Part shown: piece after piece, positions 45,870 through 52,368 of the stretch
Layout of the letters: each line of letters begins with the position of its first letter
Position numbering within the stretch: position 1 is the first letter of the stretch
Origin: a bacterium
Lineage (GTDB): Bacteria; Patescibacteriota; Gracilibacteria; JAHISY01
Direction: 5' to 3'
Assembly (NCBI GenBank): GCA_021779375.1
Contig: JAJYAT010000005.1
Coordinates: 54,648 to 118,647 of the forward strand
DNA: 64,000 bases
Made by a program: the position numbers and the translations under genes
The notes under the pieces: generated by a model
The model's input: the letters and a program-made list of their open reading frames with translations, nothing else
Databases searched by the model: none
What the model was told of the DNA's origin: nothing

Positions 45870-46309
45870 AGTATTTTTACGCTAATTTTAGGGAGTAATT
45901 TTTGGTGTAAAGCGAGGTAAGTCGTAAGCTCGCGGTCACTCAGAGCGCTAAATAATTCTGCGAAAATTTTCATGCGCTTGTTCTTTTGATTCACGATGTA
46001 CCGGTGACCCTTGGCAGAAAGCTCGAGCTGCAGCGCGCGCCGATCTTGCGCGTCCGCCCGGCGCGTCACGTAACCATTCGCGACCAAGCCATTGACGAGC
46101 TGAGTGGCAGCGCTGGAAGAAATGTTGAGCTTGGCTGAAATCTCTTTGATCCCAATCTTGTGGTGCTGCTCGATGATGACCAAGACGAAAAGCTGGGAAT
46201 ATGTAATCCGACCCTTGTTTGCCGGGTGCGACATACGGGCATGCATTTTATTTCGCAGTGCGTGAAAACTCGCCATGATTTCTTCGATTAGCTTTTCCCG
46301 GCTGGTCAT
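45866..46309 (-). CDS. MarR-family transcriptional regulator
   Basis: A 147-residue winged-helix regulator: IGIKEISAKLNISSSAATQL (recognition helix) and VTRRADAQDRRALQLELSAKG (wing). First gene of the exporter operon. A perfect palindrome lies 10 bp before its start, so it probably represses its own operon until a drug-like ligand binds. Confidence 0.92.
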   Translation of the reverse strand: MTSREKLIEEIMASFHALRNKMHARMSHPANKGRITYSQLFVLVIIEQHHKIGIKEISAKLNISSSAATQLVNGLVANGYVTRRADAQDRRALQLELSAKGHRYIVNQKNKRMKIFAELFSALSDRELTTYLALHQKLLPKISVKIL

Positions 46310-46318
46310 GCAGATTAG

Positions 46319-46369
46319 ATTAGCTGCTAATTATGTAAGCATCTTAATCAATTTAAAATTGCGAGTCAA
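46319..46369 (-). promoter_or_regulatory. Promoter and operator of the marR-ABC exporter operon
   Basis: Minus strand TTGACT (46364-46369), 17 nt, TAAGAT (46341-46346). The perfect palindrome ATTAGC-T-GCTAAT (46319-46331) lies just downstream, about where transcription starts, a typical repressor position. Confidence 0.7.
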
Positions 46370-46424
46370 GTGGTTCAGAAGCATGAAACATGAAGCATGG
46401 AACTTGGAACATGGATGTGGTTTG

Positions 46425-46462
46425 AAAAGCCCCTCTTTCGCAAAGAGGTGTTGGGGAGATTT
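46425..46462 (+). repeat. Dispersed hairpin repeat (CCTCTTTCGCAAAGAGG type)
   Basis: Hairpin stem CCTCTTT/AAAGAGG followed by a TGTTGGGGAGATTT arm. The same unit occurs reversed at about 55152-55193. It lies in the 364-bp gene-free stretch 46310-46673, which also holds AT-rich sequence and GGAAC/ACATGG words. Confidence 0.65.
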
Positions 46463-46471
46463 AGCGTCGTG

Positions 46472-46515
46472 AAGTGGTGGGTTAACGACAATTACGAGAC
46501 TTGAAAATTCGAAAA
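46472..46515 (+). repeat. Direct repeat, left flank of the ArsR cassette
   Basis: 44 bp around GTTAACGACAATTAC, about 90 percent identical to 48454-48497 by eye. A shorter shared word (GGAAC-TGGAACATG) precedes both copies in the same order. Confidence 0.75.
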
Positions 46516-46603
46516 AAATCGCAATTAAAAACCCAAAATGATTTCGAAATTCGGGTGCTCGGAGCACTTACCGACAGAATTTCTACCGATATCTAAAGCT
46601 AAT

Positions 46604-46650
46604 TTGACACCTGAAATCCAAAGGAATATCATATCAATCGTTATTGATAT
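46604..46650 (+). promoter_or_regulatory. Promoter and ArsR-type operator
   Basis: TTGACA (46604-46609), 17 nt, TATCAT (46627-46632). The perfect inverted repeat ATATCAAT-CGTT-ATTGATAT (46631-46650) overlaps the end of the -10 and the +1, fitting the ATCAAT...ATTGAT form of ArsR/SmtB operators. Confidence 0.75.
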
Positions 46651-46673
46651 AAATTTTATAAGCTAAGGAATCT

Positions 46674-46979
46674 ATGCAGCCAAAATGTTGCAGCGGAAAG
46701 CAGGGCGTACGCGAACTGACTGAAACTGCAGATTTTCTGAGAATCATCGCTGAGCCGAATCGCCTGAAGATTGTCTGCCTCCTGAGAGAAGGTGCGAAAT
46801 GCGTTTGCGACATCTGGCAGCACCTTGATTTGGCTCAAAATCTCACCTCCCACCATTTGAAAGTGCTGAAAGATTTTGGGATTGTGTCATCCAAACAGCA
46901 AGGTTCAAAAGTGATTTACGCAATCAACCGCAAGGTTCTCAGAAAATTTTCAAACTTATTAAATCTTTATTTAAATTAA
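46674..46979 (+). CDS. ArsR/SmtB-family metal-responsive repressor
   Basis: A 101-residue winged-helix repressor. CVCDIWQHLDLAQNLTSHHL includes the alpha-3 metal-binding CxC and the recognition helix; the N-terminus has a further MQPKCC pair. Arsenite- or thiol-metal-responsive members use such cysteines. First gene of a three-gene cassette with its own operator; an AAGGA near ATG gives a weak ribosome site, unlike most genes here. Confidence 0.93.
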   Translation: MQPKCCSGKQGVRELTETADFLRIIAEPNRLKIVCLLREGAKCVCDIWQHLDLAQNLTSHHLKVLKDFGIVSSKQQGSKVIYAINRKVLRKFSNLLNLYLN

Positions 46980-46983
46980 TACC

Positions 46984-47238
46984 ATGAGTGATAAAACCAC
47001 GCAGATTCAGATCTTGGGGTCGGGTTGTACAACCTGCAAAAATTTCTTTGAGCTGACAAAAAAAGCCGTCGAGGAGTTAAAACTAAAAACAGCGGTGGAG
47101 TATGTCGACGATATCCAAAAAATCGTTGCGCTAGGCTTGATGTCCAGCCCGGTTTTGGTTGTGAATGGAAAACCCGCGCTGGTGGGCTTTACGCCAGACA
47201 TAAAAAAAATTAAGCAAGCCATTCAGGATAACCTCTAG
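46984..47238 (+). CDS. Thioredoxin-like small redox protein
   Basis: An 84-residue thioredoxin-fold protein with redox motif GSGCTTCK near the N-terminus and cis-Pro in MSSPVLVVNGK. It belongs to the small MTH895/redox-active disulfide protein 2 type that accompanies ArsR and the TPFCSCS permeases. Starts 4 nt after arsR. Confidence 0.9.
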   Translation: MSDKTTQIQILGSGCTTCKNFFELTKKAVEELKLKTAVEYVDDIQKIVALGLMSSPVLVVNGKPALVGFTPDIKKIKQAIQDNL

Positions 47239-47242
47239 ACCC

Positions 47243-47311
47243 ATGTCCGAGCACAATCACTCCAAAACTTCAAAATATCCGTCGGCATATTCTAGTTGCT
47301 GCAACATCTAA
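47243..47311 (+). CDS. Possible 22-residue Cys/His peptide
   Basis: An ATG frame directly after the thioredoxin gene encodes MSEHNHSKTSKYPSAYSSCC followed by NI and a stop. Its His, Asn and Cys-Cys content looks metal-ligand-like and resembles the N-terminus of a metal transporter, so it is either a micropeptide or the remnant of a truncated gene. Confidence 0.3.
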   Translation: MSEHNHSKTSKYPSAYSSCCNI

Positions 47312-47377
47312 TAATAGATATTAAGTAAAGATTTTTTTATCCCACAAAAGTTATCGACATTCAGATAATCAAAAATT

Positions 47378-48346
47378 ATGGATATTTTCTACCCTGTAAA
47401 ATTATTGGCTGACTGGCTCACGTTCGGGCTTTTCGCCATCGCTCCTGAGACGCTCCTCGGCGAAACGGTTAATTTTTTTATTTATGACACGGTCAAGATT
47501 TTTATCCTGCTTGCGGTTATTATTTTCGCAGTTTCCGTCATCCGTTCATTTCTGCCTCCGGAAAAGATTCGCTTCATTCTCTCGCGGAGAAATAAATATG
47601 TGGGCAATGTGCTTGCCGCGCTGCTTGGCATCGTTACGCCATTTTGTTCTTGCTCGGCCATTCCGCTGTTCCTGGGCTTCGTGCAGGCAGGCATACCACT
47701 CGGGACGACCTTTTCTTTTCTCGTAGCTTCGCCGATGATCAACGAAGTCGCTCTGGTGTTGCTACTGGGATTATTTGGCTGGAAGATTGCTTTGATCTAC
47801 ATCGGCAGCGGTCTCGTAATTGCGATTTTCTCCGGCATCATCATCGGCGAAATGAGCATGGAAAATTTGGTCGAACCATTCGTTTACGAAAATACTGTCA
47901 TTGCCAAAACCAAGCTGTCAGAAATGCAGTGGCACGAGCGCTTCGCCTACGCCAAAGATTACACGTGGGGCATTCTCAAAAAAGTCTGGCCGTATATCTT
48001 GATTGGTGTCGGACTGGGTGCCTGGATTCACGGCTACGTGCCAACTGATTTTTTGGCGAAATACGCTGGTGCCGACAAATGGTATGCTGTGCCATTCGCA
48101 GTCGCTCTCGGCATCCCTCTCTACTCCAATGCCGCTGGCATCATTCCCCTGGTCAGCGCCCTGACTGAAAAAGGCGTAGCGATGGGCACGACACTAGCTT
48201 TCATGATGGCAGTGACCGCGCTGTCCCTGCCGGAATTTATGATTCTGAAGCGCGTGATGAAAACCAAACTTATTTTAATTTTTGCCGGAATAGTCGGAGC
48301 TGGGATTATCTTTACGGGATATCTTTTTAATTTAATTTTGGGATAA
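47378..48346 (+). CDS. ArsP/UPF0718-type permease
   Basis: A 322-residue membrane protein with about eight to ten helices. The motif TPFCSCSAIPLFLGF and the later second half-repeat (PLYSNAAGIIPLVSAL) mark the permease family that includes the organoarsenical exporter ArsP and YraQ. With ArsR and a thioredoxin upstream, export of a thiol-reactive metalloid is likely; the substrate is inferred. Confidence 0.9.
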   Translation: MDIFYPVKLLADWLTFGLFAIAPETLLGETVNFFIYDTVKIFILLAVIIFAVSVIRSFLPPEKIRFILSRRNKYVGNVLAALLGIVTPFCSCSAIPLFLGFVQAGIPLGTTFSFLVASPMINEVALVLLLGLFGWKIALIYIGSGLVIAIFSGIIIGEMSMENLVEPFVYENTVIAKTKLSEMQWHERFAYAKDYTWGILKKVWPYILIGVGLGAWIHGYVPTDFLAKYAGADKWYAVPFAVALGIPLYSNAAGIIPLVSALTEKGVAMGTTLAFMMAVTALSLPEFMILKRVMKTKLILIFAGIVGAGIIFTGYLFNLILG

Positions 48347-48453
48347 TTCTGGAACGTGGAACATGTAGGGTCATTAGGTTCGGAGGGTCATTGGTCACTG
48401 GGCTGTTGAGTCATTCAGTCATTTCTTGGATTTTCTAAAATCACGCTGGCGCA

Positions 48454-48497
48454 AAGTAGTGAGTTAACGACAATTACAAGACTTGAAAATTTGAAAA
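48454..48497 (+). repeat. Direct repeat, right flank of the ArsR cassette
   Basis: Partner of 46472-46515. It ends 25 bp from the 3' end of tRNA-Ser. The rest of 48347-48522 has no gene. Confidence 0.75.
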
Positions 48498-48522
48498 TTT
48501 TCCCAATTCTAAATTGTTTGAT

Positions 48523-48615
48523 TGGCGGAGAGGGAGGGATTCGAACCCTCGCGCGAGCTTGCGCCCGCCTACAGCTTTAGCAAAGCCGCCTCTTCAACCA
48601 CTTGAGTACCTCTCC
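48523..48615 (-). tRNA. tRNA-Ser (GCU)
   Basis: Class II tRNA with acceptor GGAGAGG/CCTCTCC, anticodon stem CGGCT/AGCTG with loop TTGCTAA (anticodon GCT), a long variable arm with a GGGCGCAAGCTC hairpin, T-arm TTCGAAT, discriminator G and encoded CCA. Confidence 0.93.
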
Positions 48616-48699
48616 GCGAGGGTGGCAGCTCACGGATTTTGCCGAAAAATCGCCGACTAAGCAATCTTCCAGGGCTTTAATTTTTAGACTGGAAAAACT

Positions 48700-49122
48700 T
48701 CACGCTTTTGTCTTTTGGAAAAGTGCTGCCAACGTGAGTCCGCTCGCTATGAGCGCCAACCAGAAACCAAGTCCGAGATAAGCAAAACCAAACCCGGACT
48801 GGAGAAACCAGAGCAAGGGACCGGCCACCATCGCCATCGCTAAATATTTTTGTAAATCGGCATCCGGAATTGAGAGCTTCAAATTGACACCGAAGAGCGG
48901 CAAAAGCCAAAGTAAAATCAAGCCCGCCGCTGCCAAGACAGTAAGCAAACCAACACCATGCCAACCGTTGTAATTGAAGCCTCCGAGCATGCCCATCGAG
49001 ACGGACGACCACGGCAAAAAGGTCGCGATGAAGGTGACCGCGGCACCGACTAAAACTTGCCTCTGCCGCCTGGGAGCCTTCGCAAATTTTGCTTTGAGGT
49101 CTTTCACTTCAGTCTTCTGCAT
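48700..49122 (-). CDS. Small four-helix membrane protein
   Basis: About 140 residues: a basic cytoplasmic N-terminus (MQKTEVKDLKAKFAKAPRRQ) and four hydrophobic helices with LPWSSVSMGMLGG after the first. No family recognised. ATG 49122 is preferred to TTG 49128. Confidence 0.7.
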   Translation of the reverse strand: MQKTEVKDLKAKFAKAPRRQRQVLVGAAVTFIATFLPWSSVSMGMLGGFNYNGWHGVGLLTVLAAAGLILLWLLPLFGVNLKLSIPDADLQKYLAMAMVAGPLLWFLQSGFGFAYLGLGFWLALIASGLTLAALFQKTKA

Positions 49123-49158
49123 GGTCAAGAATTAAACTGAGAGAATTTTGCCGAAAAA

Positions 49159-49425
49159 TCAGCGGTCGCGCAATTCATTGATTTTCGCAAGAATAATTTC
49201 CTTCTCAATGATGCCTTTCATCCGTTCAATCTCTACGCCATTTCGGTCGAGGAAAATAAACTCGGGGATTTCCTGCACTCCCCACTGCGTCAGTAATTCC
49301 GGACTGACGTCCGCGTCGATGAATTCAGTCACGAGCCAGGGATTTTCTTTTTCAATCTCCGTAAAGCGTGGCTTCATCGTGATGCAGCCGACACAGCTCG
49401 GTGCGCCAAATTTGAGGACTTTCAT
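49159..49425 (-). CDS. Thioredoxin-family protein
   Basis: An 88-residue thioredoxin fold with redox motif CVGC in GAPSCVGCITMKP and cis-Pro in VQEIPEFIFLD. No signal peptide, so cytoplasmic. It overlaps the upstream lipoprotein gene in ATGA and shares its first residues (MKVLKFGAP versus MKVLRFGAP). Confidence 0.9.
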   Translation of the reverse strand: MKVLKFGAPSCVGCITMKPRFTEIEKENPWLVTEFIDADVSPELLTQWGVQEIPEFIFLDRNGVEIERMKGIIEKEIILAKINELRDR

Positions 49426-50015
49426 TTCATGATTGTGGTTACAGGTTTGAAGCTCGTCGCAATTTTGGCAACGATGTCGTCCAAATTCAAATTCGCCTGG
49501 TCAGCCTGACAGTTGCTCAGTTTGGGCTCAGGATAATTGAGACACTGTGGCTCTTGAATCGTGAAGGTGAATTGCAATGTGCCATTTTCAAAAGCCTCGG
49601 AATAAACGTAGGTCTTGTAAACACTGCCAGCCGCTCCCTCACTCGTCTCACTCACACAAAAGTCACCATGCATGGGCACAGCACAGGCAAAAGATTGATC
49701 AAGACGTTCGACCTTGGGTGGCCAATTATTCGGAGTAATAAATTCCGAGCCAAAATCTGCTGGATAGCGAAAGGAAAAACTTTGATCAGCGAAAGTTAGC
49801 CAATTAGCCGGGATGGTGCTGACCTCACCGGGACAAAGCGCGAAGTCGCAATCAGGTGGAATACGACCAACCTCGGATCCGTCGGCGCAAACTTTTGTTT
49901 CGCGTGTACAAAGCGTCGGAGTCGGAGTCGGCGTCGGACTGGGCGAAGGCGTAGCTGCACAACCCATGACGAAAAGCGCGATGATAATTGGCGCGCCAAA
50001 TCTGAGAACTTTCAT
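49422..50015 (-). CDS. Putative lipoprotein with Cys-rich VCADGSEVGR motif
   Basis: A 197-residue protein with signal peptide and lipobox VMGC (Cys19), then a Pro/Thr/Ser linker, a small Cys cluster (CTRETKVCADGSEVGRIPPD, CDFALCPG) and a C-terminal domain including FSFRYPADFG. Function unknown. Start ATG 50015 has TAAATT 6 nt upstream. Translationally coupled to the thioredoxin gene. Confidence 0.75.
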   Translation of the reverse strand: MKVLRFGAPIIIALFVMGCAATPSPSPTPTPTPTLCTRETKVCADGSEVGRIPPDCDFALCPGEVSTIPANWLTFADQSFSFRYPADFGSEFITPNNWPPKVERLDQSFACAVPMHGDFCVSETSEGAAGSVYKTYVYSEAFENGTLQFTFTIQEPQCLNYPEPKLSNCQADQANLNLDDIVAKIATSFKPVTTIMK

Positions 50016-50046
50016 GGTGAAAATTTAGACAGCATTATTCTAACGC

Positions 50047-50081
50047 AAAAATAGCTCGACCTATTTGGCTGAGCTATTTTT
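50047..50081. terminator. Strong hairpin terminator
   Basis: Perfect 11-bp stem AAAAATAGCTC/GAGCTATTTTT with a 13-nt loop and T-rich flanks. On the minus strand it ends the predicted small RNA; it may also work in the other direction. Confidence 0.7.
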
Positions 50082-50195
50082 GTTTTTGGCTCCAGTCCTG
50101 ATTTCACTTAGCAATCCGAGGATTGCCGAGTGAATGATTGAGATTCTGCTAGCTACCTAAGCAACCAGCAGAAGAGACAATCTCAGTAAAGGAAC
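50047..50195 (-). ncRNA. Predicted structured small RNA of about 150 nt
   Basis: Lies between a strong promoter and a strong terminator with no good reading frame. The minus-strand RNA would contain two hairpins: GAGATT...AATCTC enclosing TTCTGCT/AGCAGAA, and CACT-GGCAATC-CTCG-GATTGC-AGTG. Size and rod-like shape recall 6S RNA, but no SRP RNA, RNase P or tmRNA signature is visible; identity open. The 63-residue frame at 50149-50340 here is judged spurious. Confidence 0.5.
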
Positions 50196-50201
50196 ATTTG
50201 T

Positions 50202-50230
50202 ATTCTACCAAAATTTGAGAAAAATTGCAA
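50202..50230 (-). promoter_or_regulatory. Promoter of the small RNA
   Basis: Minus strand TTGCAA (50225-50230), 17 nt, TAGAAT (50202-50207), predicted start near 50195. The TAGAAT form is shared with the rpsO and dnaK promoters. The stretch behind it, 50231-50390, holds three GC-rich hairpins (for example CTCCCGCC/GGCGGGAG) and no convincing gene. Confidence 0.65.
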
Positions 50231-50390
50231 ACTAGTTTTGGCGACCAAAACCTCCCGCCAAGGCGGGAGAACTTAATTTTTGGCGAAGCCATTAGTAGCG
50301 CTAGATTTAGACAGTGCTTACTTTCGGCTTTTTTACGCACTGCCCTCCTTCGCCAAGGCTTCGGAGGGCATCCTCCGCTAGCGCGGAGAA

Positions 50391-50413
50391 TGGTGGAGCT
50401 GAGGGGGATCGAA
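50391..50413 (-). repeat. Detached 3' end of tRNA-Ala (attachment-site-like)
   Basis: 23 bp identical to the last 23 nt of tRNA-Ala (50557-50579), including CCA. The T-stem partner is missing, so this is not a working tRNA. Such copies are typical scars or attachment sites of elements that integrate in tRNA genes. Confidence 0.7.
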
Positions 50414-50520
50414 GCTGGCTCGCAGTTTATTTCGAATGAAAAGTTCGTTCGCGGCGCGCGCCGGCAAGATCCTGATTTTTTTGAATTTGTGCTTTAGGGA
50501 ATCTCACCACTCAAGCTCCA

Positions 50521-50545
50521 AAAAAATATTCCCCCGCTACGCGGG
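50521..50545 (-). terminator. tRNA-Ala terminator
   Basis: Stem CCCGC/GCGGG with 3-nt loop, followed on the minus strand by AATATTTTTT. Confidence 0.6.
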
Positions 50546-50556
50546 ATAAATATTTT

Positions 50557-50632
50557 TGGTGGAGCTGAGGGGGATCGAACCCCTGACCTCACGATTGCGA
50601 ACCGTGCGCTCTACCAACTGAGCTACAGCCCC
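50557..50632 (-). tRNA. tRNA-Ala (CGC)
   Basis: GGGGCTG acceptor pairing with CAGCTCC, including the G3-U70 alanine identity pair; D-arm GCTC/GAGC, anticodon loop TTCGCAA (CGC), T-arm CAGGGGTTCGATCCCCCT-type, encoded CCA. Confidence 0.96.
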
Positions 50633-50674
50633 GGAATAGTTCGTAGTTATTAGTTTTTAGTTGTTAGCTATTAG

Positions 50675-50700
50675 CCCCGAAGGAACCCCTTCGGGGTTTT
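50675..50700 (+). terminator. GC-rich hairpin followed by T-run
   Basis: Stem CCCCGAAGG/CCTTCGGGG with AACC loop, then TTTTT. It is flanked by TAGTTTTTAG direct repeats. It lies between alr and tRNA-Ala; no plus-strand gene feeds it, so it may be a repeat element rather than a working terminator. Confidence 0.45.
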
Positions 50701-50738
50701 TAGTTTTTAGACCATTTTTAAAGCCGGCGAATTTTATT

Positions 50739-51878
50739 TCAATCAACGACTTTTCGCAAAATGTTTTCCCGAATCCGCGTCGTGACCTCGTAATTAATCG
50801 TCCCTCCCCACGCGCCAATTTCTTCGGCGGTGATTTCTTCCTCGCCGGATTTGCCGAGCAAAACAACTTCGTCTTCGAGCTTGGCAGCAGGAATCGCCGA
50901 AACGTCGACCATTAAAATATTCATACAAACGCGGCCAAGAATTTTGGCGCGCTGACCCGCAATCAAAACCGAGCCCTTTTCAGCGTAATCACGCGCGAAG
51001 CCATCGAAATAGCCGATTGGCAAAATCGCGATGCGCATTTCTTTCGAGGCGACGAAGGCGCGACCGTAGCCGACCGAATCCCCTGGCTGAATGGTTTTAA
51101 TCTGAGCAATGCGCGTCTTCCAAGTCAGCACCGGACGCAGAACAATTTTATTTTGGCGATTCTCTGCGAGCGAAATGAAAGTCTCCTCGCTCGGCCACAT
51201 GCCGTAATTCGCAATCCCCGTCCGACAAATCTGGAAATGCGTGGAATCCCAGAGCAAAGTCGCGGCGGAATTCGCAGCGTGAAATTTCAAATGCGGAAAA
51301 CCCGCCGCCTCAATCAACTGGCGAATCGCCTTGAATTCCGCGAGCTGCTGCCGCGCGAAATCATGGCTCGTAGTGTCCTCGATGTCTGCGAAGTGCATCG
51401 CGACGCCGACCAATTCGACTTTCGGGAGTATTTTAATTTTCTCAAGAAAACGCGGAATGTCCTGCTTCTGTAGTCCCTGGCGATTCGTGCCAGTTTCCAC
51501 CTTGAGATGAATCTGCGCCGGTAAATCGAGCTCGGCTAATTTTTCCAGCGTCTCGAAATTGAAAACAACAAACTCTGCATCAAGCTCGACGGCATTTTTT
51601 AATTCGGCTAGCGGCGTATATCCCGCGATGTAAATCCGACCCGCATCCCCCGTGGCGCGAATTTTTTCCGCTTCGAAAATCGAATTCACCGCGAGGTACT
51701 CCGCACCTGCCGCGCGAAAAATCCGGGAGCAAGCCCTAAGCCCGTGACCGTAAGCATTCGCCTTCACCATCGGCGCGAGCTCCACGCCCGAACCAACGAG
51801 CGCGCGAAAAATCTGGAAATTGTGCGTGAGCGCGGACTGCGAGATTTCGACCCAAATCAAAGGGTTATCACGATTCAT
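50739..51878 (-). CDS. alr: Alanine racemase
   Basis: PLP enzyme making D-alanine for peptidoglycan. The 379-residue protein has the PLP lysine in MVKANAYGHGL, HFADIEDT, AANSAATL, the YGMWPS active-site region, and the second-subunit Tyr in DSVGYGRAFVA; CMNILMVDVS is also conserved. ATG 51878 is chosen: TGCTAAAAT is 7 nt upstream and the protein then begins at the conserved WVEISQSAL; the longer frame to 52202 overlaps a divergent gene. Confidence 0.95.
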   Translation of the reverse strand: MNRDNPLIWVEISQSALTHNFQIFRALVGSGVELAPMVKANAYGHGLRACSRIFRAAGAEYLAVNSIFEAEKIRATGDAGRIYIAGYTPLAELKNAVELDAEFVVFNFETLEKLAELDLPAQIHLKVETGTNRQGLQKQDIPRFLEKIKILPKVELVGVAMHFADIEDTTSHDFARQQLAEFKAIRQLIEAAGFPHLKFHAANSAATLLWDSTHFQICRTGIANYGMWPSEETFISLAENRQNKIVLRPVLTWKTRIAQIKTIQPGDSVGYGRAFVASKEMRIAILPIGYFDGFARDYAEKGSVLIAGQRAKILGRVCMNILMVDVSAIPAAKLEDEVVLLGKSGEEEITAEEIGAWGGTINYEVTTRIRENILRKVVD

Positions 51879-51885
51879 CGCCTGA

Positions 51886-51891
51886 ATTTTA
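51886..51891 (-). promoter_or_regulatory. -10 element of alr
   Basis: TGCTAAAAT on the minus strand, 7 nt before ATG 51878; leaderless arrangement. Confidence 0.55.
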
Positions 51892-51942
51892 GCACGCTGG
51901 TCGATTTGACTTTTAGTGATAAATACTTTAAATTGAAAGTTC

Positions 51943-52272
51943 ATGACAGACCTGAAAAAAATACGCTCGACCGGAAAAGAAGGCGGATTTTGGGTTTCAC
52001 CGAGCATCCTGAATGAAAACCCAAAGCTCAATCCCCACCACGCCGCGGAAGTTTCGAAATGTGCGACTAAGTTGGAAGGATGGATCCGCAAACCAACTCG
52101 TAAAAAACTTTTCGTAATTTTGGAACAAACCGAAAGTAATTTTCGAATCGCAATCGATGCTTTGGACCTAGCTCTAGAAAAATCACCGAACTTAACCGCC
52201 AAGCAGAGGATCGGGCTAAATACTCTCTTTGGTGAGTTTTTAAATGATTTCGAAAGAGAAAATCATGCTTGA
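51943..52272 (+). CDS. Hypothetical 109-residue protein
   Basis: No family recognised; soluble, with a basic middle (GWIRKPTRKKLF) and acidic helical end. A promoter-like TTGACT, 17 nt, TAAATT ends 8 nt before the ATG, supporting a real gene. Divergent from alr, upstream of dnaK. Confidence 0.6.
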   Translation: MTDLKKIRSTGKEGGFWVSPSILNENPKLNPHHAAEVSKCATKLEGWIRKPTRKKLFVILEQTESNFRIAIDALDLALEKSPNLTAKQRIGLNTLFGEFLNDFERENHA

Positions 52273-52297
52273 TTTTTTTCTCCAAAAAAACTAGAAT
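52269..52297 (+). promoter_or_regulatory. dnaK promoter
   Basis: TTGATT (52269-52274), 17 nt, TAGAAT (52292-52297). Predicted leader of about 65 nt. No CIRCE inverted repeat is present. Confidence 0.6.
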
Positions 52298-52368
52298 CTG
52301 AGACGCGCGAATCGCCGCGGAATCTTCGGCGTTTCGTGAATTTAACCCTTAATTTTAACCTTAAAACA

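Noticed and set aside
50225..50497. Plus-strand 90-residue frame
   Set aside because: Reads through GC-rich hairpins and the tRNA-Ala 3' fragment (the VELRGIE type of artefact).
50391..50640. tmRNA gene ending in the tRNA-Ala-like 3' end
   Set aside because: The T-stem does not pair at 50391-50413, no tag frame is visible, and the expected 5' part would overlap tRNA-Ala.
50739..52202. Long N-terminal extension of alr (start 52202)
   Set aside because: The extra residues overlap a divergent gene and a -10 element; the conserved protein begins at ATG 51878.
52269..52368. CIRCE/HrcA operator before dnaK
   Set aside because: No TTAGCACTC-N9-GAGTGCTAA element is present.
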